Below, one piece after another: positions 58,237-64,000 of a stretch of DNA of 64,000 bases. Origin of the DNA: Hemerocallis citrina (Eukaryota; Streptophyta; Magnoliopsida; Asparagales; Asphodelaceae); NCBI GenBank assembly GCA_017893485.1, contig CM030358.1, positions 253,125,228-253,189,227 on the forward strand. The letters are read 5' to 3'. How positions within the stretch are numbered: the stretch's first letter is position 1; each line of letters opens with the position of its first letter. The notes beneath the pieces were generated by a model. It had not been told where the DNA came from and did not search any database. It saw nothing but the letters and a program-made list of their open reading frames with translations. Both the position numbers and the translations under genes were made by a program.

Positions 58237-58439
58237 GGCTGCCTCCCTTCCTAGTAGTTGGACCTCTCTTCGAGGCCCGTCTTCAGGAATTTGGATGGAG
58301 GTGATGAACCCTGGGGATGCTCAGAGTGGGGTAGCTAGAATGTCTAGCATGGCTAACACTCGAGACGGTCCAGATCAACAACCCATGGTGCAAAACCGAT
58401 CCATCGGGCTAGACAAGATTTGACTGAGTCAGAGGGGGG

Positions 58440-59400
58440 GGGGATGCCCTTAAAGAGGAAGTTCCCTTAGACAACTCATGTTCCTATGTCTTTGCTTGTA
58501 CCAGTTAGTTCACCTTGACGATGTCAAATGTATGAATTTGTAGTTTATAACGTGATTTTCCGTGTATGTGATAGTTGTGAAATAAAATACAGAGTTTTTA
58601 AGCTTGTACTTATTGCTCAAATTGTCTGTGATGAAGCGATTTGGCTGTTGTCTTGATCGAGCTTAGATGTTTTATTTTTCTATAACATCGGCTTTGCCGA
58701 ATCTGGAGACTTAGCATCTTTTTTAAGACTTAACAAGTTTTAAAAGCAACTTCAAAAGGTGAGCCTCTCCCTTGGATTTGTGGGTTCATGAATCGAGGGC
58801 TTGGATTTAAGCCTTGAGTTAGACTCCTAATCTTGTTGTTGGGGCAGTAACAGGTTGCGAGAGCCGTTTCAAATAGGGAGCTCAGTTCCGTAGTTGCTTT
58901 TGTGCAAGTGGATGCAGAAGCATCAAATGATGGGTTGGACTCCGAACTTATTTTTAGAGAAGTAATGGGTTGTGGTAGTAGTTCCGAATGGTGAGTCATG
59001 TTTTGCCACTGCTTTCGCGCAACTTGCGACAAGTTGGATTGGAATTTGAACCTATTATTGATAGTTTTCGACTACTCGTGGGTCCAAATCTGAATGGCGA
59101 GTCTAGCCTTTAATTTGTTGGCTAACAAATTGGAGAGGAAGCTACGAGCCATGGTCTGGATGCCTCTGTTGTTGGGATAAACCGAGTCTTGTTCTCGATT
59201 GATTCTAGTGCACGAGGCAATATGCATTGAGGGAAATTGGTGGTTGCCAATGATATTGACGCTGGGGCTCCCAACCACTATGAGTTGTAAGGAGAGGTCC
59301 AAGGGGAACAAGGAGAAGATTAAACTCCACAAGTAGTTGTAGTAACTTCTCGAGAACGTCATTGAGAGTTTGTAAATGGACCAAGAAGATGAGGTCGAAG
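58440..59400. other. Noncoding spacer, 3' flank of both transcription units
   Basis: Poly-G run at 58435-58444 and AAATAAAATAC at 58578 (a plausible polyadenylation signal for the antisense unit); otherwise no supported gene. Confidence 0.4.
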
Positions 59401-59404
59401 GAGA

Positions 59405-59625
59405 AACACTTACCCGAGTGACGAGCCAACTAAAATTGGGATTTTTCGCAAGTGACTCGGTTGACGTGCTGAGGGATGATCTAAGAAAAATTGGGATTTT
59501 CACGAAGGGTTCAAACGTCGGGCCGAGGGGCGAACCATGCAAAATTATGAGTTTTTTTGCTAGCGGTTCAGATGATGTGCCGAGAGACAAGCCATGCAAA
59601 ATTAGAATTTTCCGCGAGTCCTGAA
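59405..59625 (+). repeat. Four copies of the ~67-bp tandem unit, second array
   Basis: Same consensus as 51470-52235 (CGAGCCA-GCAAAATTGGGATT, GTGGTTCGGATGACG). It lies between the end of pol and the end of the antisense ORF, so the two arrays bracket the antisense ORF. Confidence 0.85.
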
Positions 59626-59866
59626 GATCATAGGGGAACCAGGAGAAGATCCAACTCAACAAGTTGTTGTAGCAACTTCTCGAGAACATCAAGAGATTTT
59701 GGGAGTGAGTCCAGAAGATGATGTTGAAGGAGAAAATATTAAACTTCATTAAATTTCATTCATATATGAAAACAAACTTAGTAGATATCTTTTAGCGAGC
59801 ATTTATTACATTCATTAGCCGTCATGGCTTTATTACTTTTCAAAGCTCATGGAGGAGTGTTAGGCA

Positions 59867-62800
59867 CCCTCCTTGAACTTCATCAGGTGTTCTACATTCC
59901 ACGTCCTTGATATCTCGCTGCCCCTAGGTCTTCAAGTTAGTAAGTCTTATGATGGACAACTTTCAAGATCTTGTAAGGAGCTTCCCAGTTTGGAGCTAAC
60001 TTTTCCTTCCTACGGGGGTCAGAAATTTCGAGCTTCCTCAGGACCAGGTCTCCCTCTTTGATGTTGGTAGGTCGAACCTTCTTATACAACCGTTCTACCC
60101 TCTGCTTGTAGATGTTCCTTCGGAGGGCAGATTTTTTGCGTACTTCATCGACCCGATCGACATTGCCTCGATGGCCCTTGGAGTTGTTTTTGTGTAGGTA
60201 AGGTTGAATGATGACTCTCTGGTCCAGATGACTTTGGTGGTTTTACACAATCAAAGCACGCTTGGCAGCTCCTCCACCCATAATCCTTTGGGAATTCGTC
60301 AAGTCATTTTTAAGGTCGTCAAGGATCTGGAGGTTTGCATTCTCCGATTGATTATTGGACTGAGGGTGGGAAATGGAGGAGAACCTATAAAGTCCTAAGT
60401 CCGAGCAAATCTTGCAGAACCCTCTTGCTGCGAATTGTGTGTCGTTGTCGGTGACCAAGATTTGAGGAATTCTGAATCTTTAAATGATATGTTTTTAGAA
60501 GAACTGCTGGATCTTGTGTTCGGTTATGGAAGCTAGATGTTCGGCTTCGACCCACTTGTGAAGTAGTCTATAGCCACCATGAGGAAGTTTCTTTGACCAG
60601 TTGCTAGAGGGAAATGCCCAACTAGGTCCATCCCCCACATAGCAAAAGGAGTCGGGCTTGTCATGAATTTGAGCTCTTCCTGTGGGGTGTGCTTGATCGA
60701 GGAGAACCTCTGGCAAGGGGCTCATCGGCGAATGTGTTCCTGAGAATTATGGAGCAGAGTCGGCCAGTAATATCCATGGTTGAGGATATTTTTTGCGATG
60801 GATCTGGATCTCATATGGTAGCCGCCAACCCCTCCGTACACTTCGTTGAGGGCATACCATGCCTCCTTGGGAGAAAGGCACCAAAGGTAGGGTCGTTCGT
60901 CAACTGAGGTATAGGAACGCTTGAATAGGACCCCTTCTATAAGTATGAACATTTCCGCTCTTATCCAAACCTTTCTTGCATCCTTTGATTCGGCAGGATG
61001 GAACTCTTTATCAAGGAAGCTAATTAAGAGCTCTCCCTAGTCGCCCGCAAGCATTTGTACATCGATGCAGAAGATCTTAGCAGCTTCTCCCTTGTTGCTT
61101 GACTGACTAGGACCTCGACGAGCACTATGCGGTCTAGCCTTTCAAAGGAAGAGAAATCCAGCTTGTAGATAGCATCTGCTTGCCCATTTTCCACATGGGG
61201 AATCTGTGTTACTGAGGCTTGTTGAAAAGTGACCAGGAGTTCCTTAATGTAGGCCAGGTACATGACCATACGAGCATCTCAGTCATCGTACTCCCCGGAT
61301 ATCTGGTTCACCACTAATTGGGAGTCACTGAACGACCTCACCCATCGAGCCTCAGCTTTCCGAGCCAACAGCCAGTCTCCTTCCAACGCTGCATACTCGA
61401 CCTCGATGTTGGAGGCTCAAAAATTTAGGCAGAATCATCGCTGACCCACTTCCTTCTTCGCATGAGGACCCGTCGACATAAACGCTCTAGATAGAAATAT
61501 CTTCCTGCAACTTGAATGATCCAGGAATGATGCTCTCAATGATGAACTCAGCCAAGGCCTTGGTCCTAATGGTTGTCCTCAGCTTACAGCTGATGTCATG
61601 CCGGCTCAGCTCAATAGAGCATTTCACCAATCGTCTGGAGCTTTTTGGTTTTTGGAGGGCCAGCTTTAGTGGATGGTGGGTGAGGACTTGAATGGAGTGT
61701 GCTTGGAAGCAGGGATGGAGCTTTCGGGCGGCGACAATCAATGCATACGCCACCTTTTCCATTTTGGTGTAACGGAGCTCGGCGTCATGGAGGACCTTAC
61801 TTACGTAATAGATGGGTTTCTAAACCCTATCTTTCTCTTGTAGCGCTAAGATTTTGTTCCGATGTAGCGAGGGAAAGATAGAGGGTCTCACCCGGCTCGA
61901 GTTTGCTAACTAAAGGGGGGTTAACATGATACTCCTTGATGAAGGCCTGCTGCTGTGGCTCCCCTCACTCGAAGTTTTTGGCTACGCAGAGAGCTTTGAA
62001 GAAGGGGATGTACTTTTCCCTAAATTTGGAGAGGAATTTTCCTATCATTGCCATGTGCCTCGTAAGTGTGTGGACTACGAGGGGTTTCGCATCGTGTCAT
62101 GCTACCTCGAGATGCTGAAGGCCTCTTCGTGATCTTTAACATGGTCCTATTTTCTGAGGCTCTTGATAAGAATATCGGACGTAGAACTCTATGTTCCGAC
62201 CTATTTGTTCCTCGAACAGTTTATTAACTAGCCGATGGTAAATAGCACCCATGTTCTTTAGTTCAGACGACATGACTCCGTACCAATAGAATCATTGGTC
62301 AGTGATGAAGGAGGTCTTAGGAATGTCCGGAGGAAACATTCGAATCTAATTATACCCTGAGAACGCGTCCATGAAGTTTAGGAGTTCATGTTCGGATGTG
62401 GTGTTTATCAGGGCATCGATGTTCGGGAGTGAGAATAGGTCCTTTGAACATGTTTTGTTAAGATCTGTTATGTTTGTATATATCCTTCACTTGCCGCTGG
62501 CCTTCTTGACAATTACTACATTGACTACCCATTCGGGGTAGCTAACCTCCTAGATGAAGCAAGCAGCCACGAGCTTTTCGACCTCTTTCTTTACGGCATA
62601 TTGTCTATCCGGGGAAATTTTTTGGCACTTCTGCTGCACCAGTTTGGTGTCTGGGTCGACGCTTAGATATGCATTATCAATTCTTCTGAAATTTTGGGCA
62701 TATCAGAGGTCATCCAGACGAACAGGTCTTGGTTCCTCCGGATACAGTCGATGACCTTCTCTTTGAGATAGAGAGGAAGTACCTTTGCTTACTTAGAACT

Positions 62801-63300
62801 TCTTTGATTCGTCTTCCTTTGAGAACAAGACTTCTTCCAAATCCTTGACGGGCTCGGAGTTGATCTAGCCTATCTCCGAGGGGAGCTCTACTGAATCAAG
62901 GGGATGATCGAGCCCCCTACTGTGGCGGTGTAGCTCTATCGACTGCCTCTTGGCTACCTCTGACTACTCCGACCCCCGTTATCGTAGAAAATTTCATCTT
63001 CATGTGGTAGGCCGAGGCAACAACCTGGAGTGATGCTCAGCTGGGGCATCCAAAGATAGCATTGTAGGCGGCCTTGACATTGACACCATAAAGTTCATCG
63101 GTTCGGTCCGGATCACCAGGACCTTCCCTACTGTCATCGAGGGTGATGATCCCTTATTCTTAACCGGCGCCCCGAAAAAACTGTGGAGGGTATAACCAAC
63201 AGGTTTCAATCTTTCTTGGAAGAGTTTGAGGCCCTCGAAAGCCTCTAGGAAGAGGATATTGACTGAGCTCCCGTTATTCACTAAGATTTAACAGACTGCA
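59867..63300 (-). pseudogene. Tat-lineage Gypsy pol (protease to integrase), decayed
   Basis: Minus-strand order from 63281 down. Protease-like NNGSSVNILFLEAFEGL (the usual DTGSS-type motif as NNGSS). Reverse transcriptase near 62400-62150: LLNFMDAFSGYN, FITDQ, YGVMSSELKNMGAIYHRLVN, then the YVDD region destroyed by a small deletion at about 62178. RNase H: YALIVAARKLHPCFQAHSIQ, RLVKCSIELSRHDI; second RNase H: ITQIPHVENGQADAIYKL-like (about 61170). Integrase zinc region: YGGVGGYHMRSRSIAKNILN, HGYYWPTLLH (about 60800); core: VTDNDTQFAARGF (Asp), HPQSNNQSENAN (Glu). C-terminus: TWNVEHLMKFKEGA (about 59890). The second RNase H is diagnostic of the Tat branch. Confidence 0.85.
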
Positions 63301-63479
63301 TGGTTCGTCATGCAGAGGCTAATCACTAGGGCATCACAATGAGGGGGTGCCTACACCCTCCACGATTTTGTCTGAAAAAGTGACATGTATGTCTCGAGTT
63401 ACCTCTCAGACAAACTCTTTCCTGGAGGAGTTAGACTCTTCCCCATGGGCGGGGGTGTATAGAGTGGAAGACAGACATC

Positions 63480-63720
63480 GGTACTGATTCCTGGGTTTCG
63501 GGATTCTTCTTCGAGTGTATTTCTGCCCCCGAACCGAAGGAGGGGTCGCTTTGTCCTTCTGTTTGAACTTGGACAAATAGCCTCATTGGATCAAGACCTC
63601 ATCTCCTCTTTAAGGGCCCAGCAGTCATTGGTTTCGTGCTTGTGATTTTGGAGGAACCAACACCAGAACCTCTTAGTGAAGAGAGGGGATGAACTAGGCC
63701 TCTGCTTTAAATCGCTAGAC
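63480..63720 (-). pseudogene. Gag C-terminal zinc-finger region of the Tat-like element
   Basis: The minus strand reads FTKRFWCWFLQNHKHETNDC, WALKEEMRS, matching the conserved C...H..H.T.DC..LK block at the end of Tat-type gag, with the first Cys region altered and a stop soon after. The remainder of gag and the 5' LTR lie beyond the right edge. Confidence 0.65.
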
Positions 63721-64000
63721 CGAGCAATTTTAGGAAGATTTCCTAACTAATTTGGGAGATTCTTCTAATCAATGAATCAAAAGAGTTAATATCTTCCTAT
63801 TTTAGGGGATCTGATTATCAGGGCGTGATTAGCTGATGAATGTCCCATGTTTGGGCAGCAAATCATCCTTAATCATGCACTAAGCTAAGATGGCAGGCTT
63901 GAGGACGTCTCATGTTCTCGCTGTGGGCTTGCAGCTGATGTGAAGTTACCGCTTTACCCTTACGAACTTCGCGATTCATGCTAGAATCGTACTGCCCTGA

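Overview
This is repeat-dominated plant nuclear DNA, from an angiosperm and probably heterochromatic. The evidence is the intron-bearing fragments of plant gene families (sucrose-phosphate synthase, O-fucosyltransferase, plant mobile domain), plant-type transposon lineages (Tekay-like and Tat-like Ty3/Gypsy, MULE, CACTA, RTE LINE, Helitrons, MITEs) and the iMet primer-binding site used by plant retrotransposons. I cannot name the species. No intact host gene, tRNA or rRNA gene was found; nearly every coding stretch is a transposon gene or a captured gene fragment, most of them broken.

Layout. 1-0.9 kb: GC-rich low-complexity DNA, hairpins and a short acidic ORF, possibly a hAT end. 1.66-5.01 kb: a full-length, decayed RTE LINE with a 14-bp target duplication, interrupted by a 180-bp Helitron. 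5.09-5.34 kb: a small insert between 41-bp direct repeats. 5.49-10.88 kb: a transposon-like region with a broken Myb/SANT-like gene and about 3 kb of degenerate tandem repeats. 11.5-12.3 kb: a MULE-type MITE beside a two-exon sucrose-phosphate synthase fragment. 12.9-13.9 kb: two more Helitrons, a MITE and microsatellites. 13.92-25.68 kb: one very large Mutator-like element with about 1.75-kb terminal inverted repeats, a plant-mobile-domain pseudogene, a minus-strand FAR1-like MULE transposase pseudogene, and a central palindrome made of hairpin-bearing tandem arrays around telomere-like repeats. 25.78-25.96 kb: a MITE with the same hairpin motif.

26.6-45.5 kb is a three-level nest of Tekay-like Gypsy elements: an old 5'-truncated element whose 3' LTR (29161-45493) holds a solo LTR (31818-45021, TSD CATCG), which holds a young element (33815-43676, TSD AGAAA) with nearly identical 3-kb LTRs. 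The young copy has lost protease and half of reverse transcriptase, and carries an extra acidic coiled-coil ORF before gag. 45.5-47.1 kb: a minisatellite and a Tat-like LTR-like promoter region. 47.14-51.23 kb: a non-autonomous CACTA element that captured O-fucosyltransferase exons. 51.4-64 kb: a minus-strand Tat-lineage Gypsy element running off the right edge, with an opposite-strand ORF of the plant 'putative gypsy type' transposase family. That ORF has its own TATA-like promoter, is flanked on both sides by the same ~67-bp tandem repeat, and is split by another solo LTR (53886-56781).

The strongest candidate for something undescribed is the 11.8-kb MULE with its hierarchy of hairpins, palindromic arrays and telomere-like centre. 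The extra ORF of the Tekay-like element and the repeat-flanked antisense ORF of the Tat-like element come next. Stop codons throughout look mainly like C-to-T or G-to-A changes, consistent with decay of methylated DNA.
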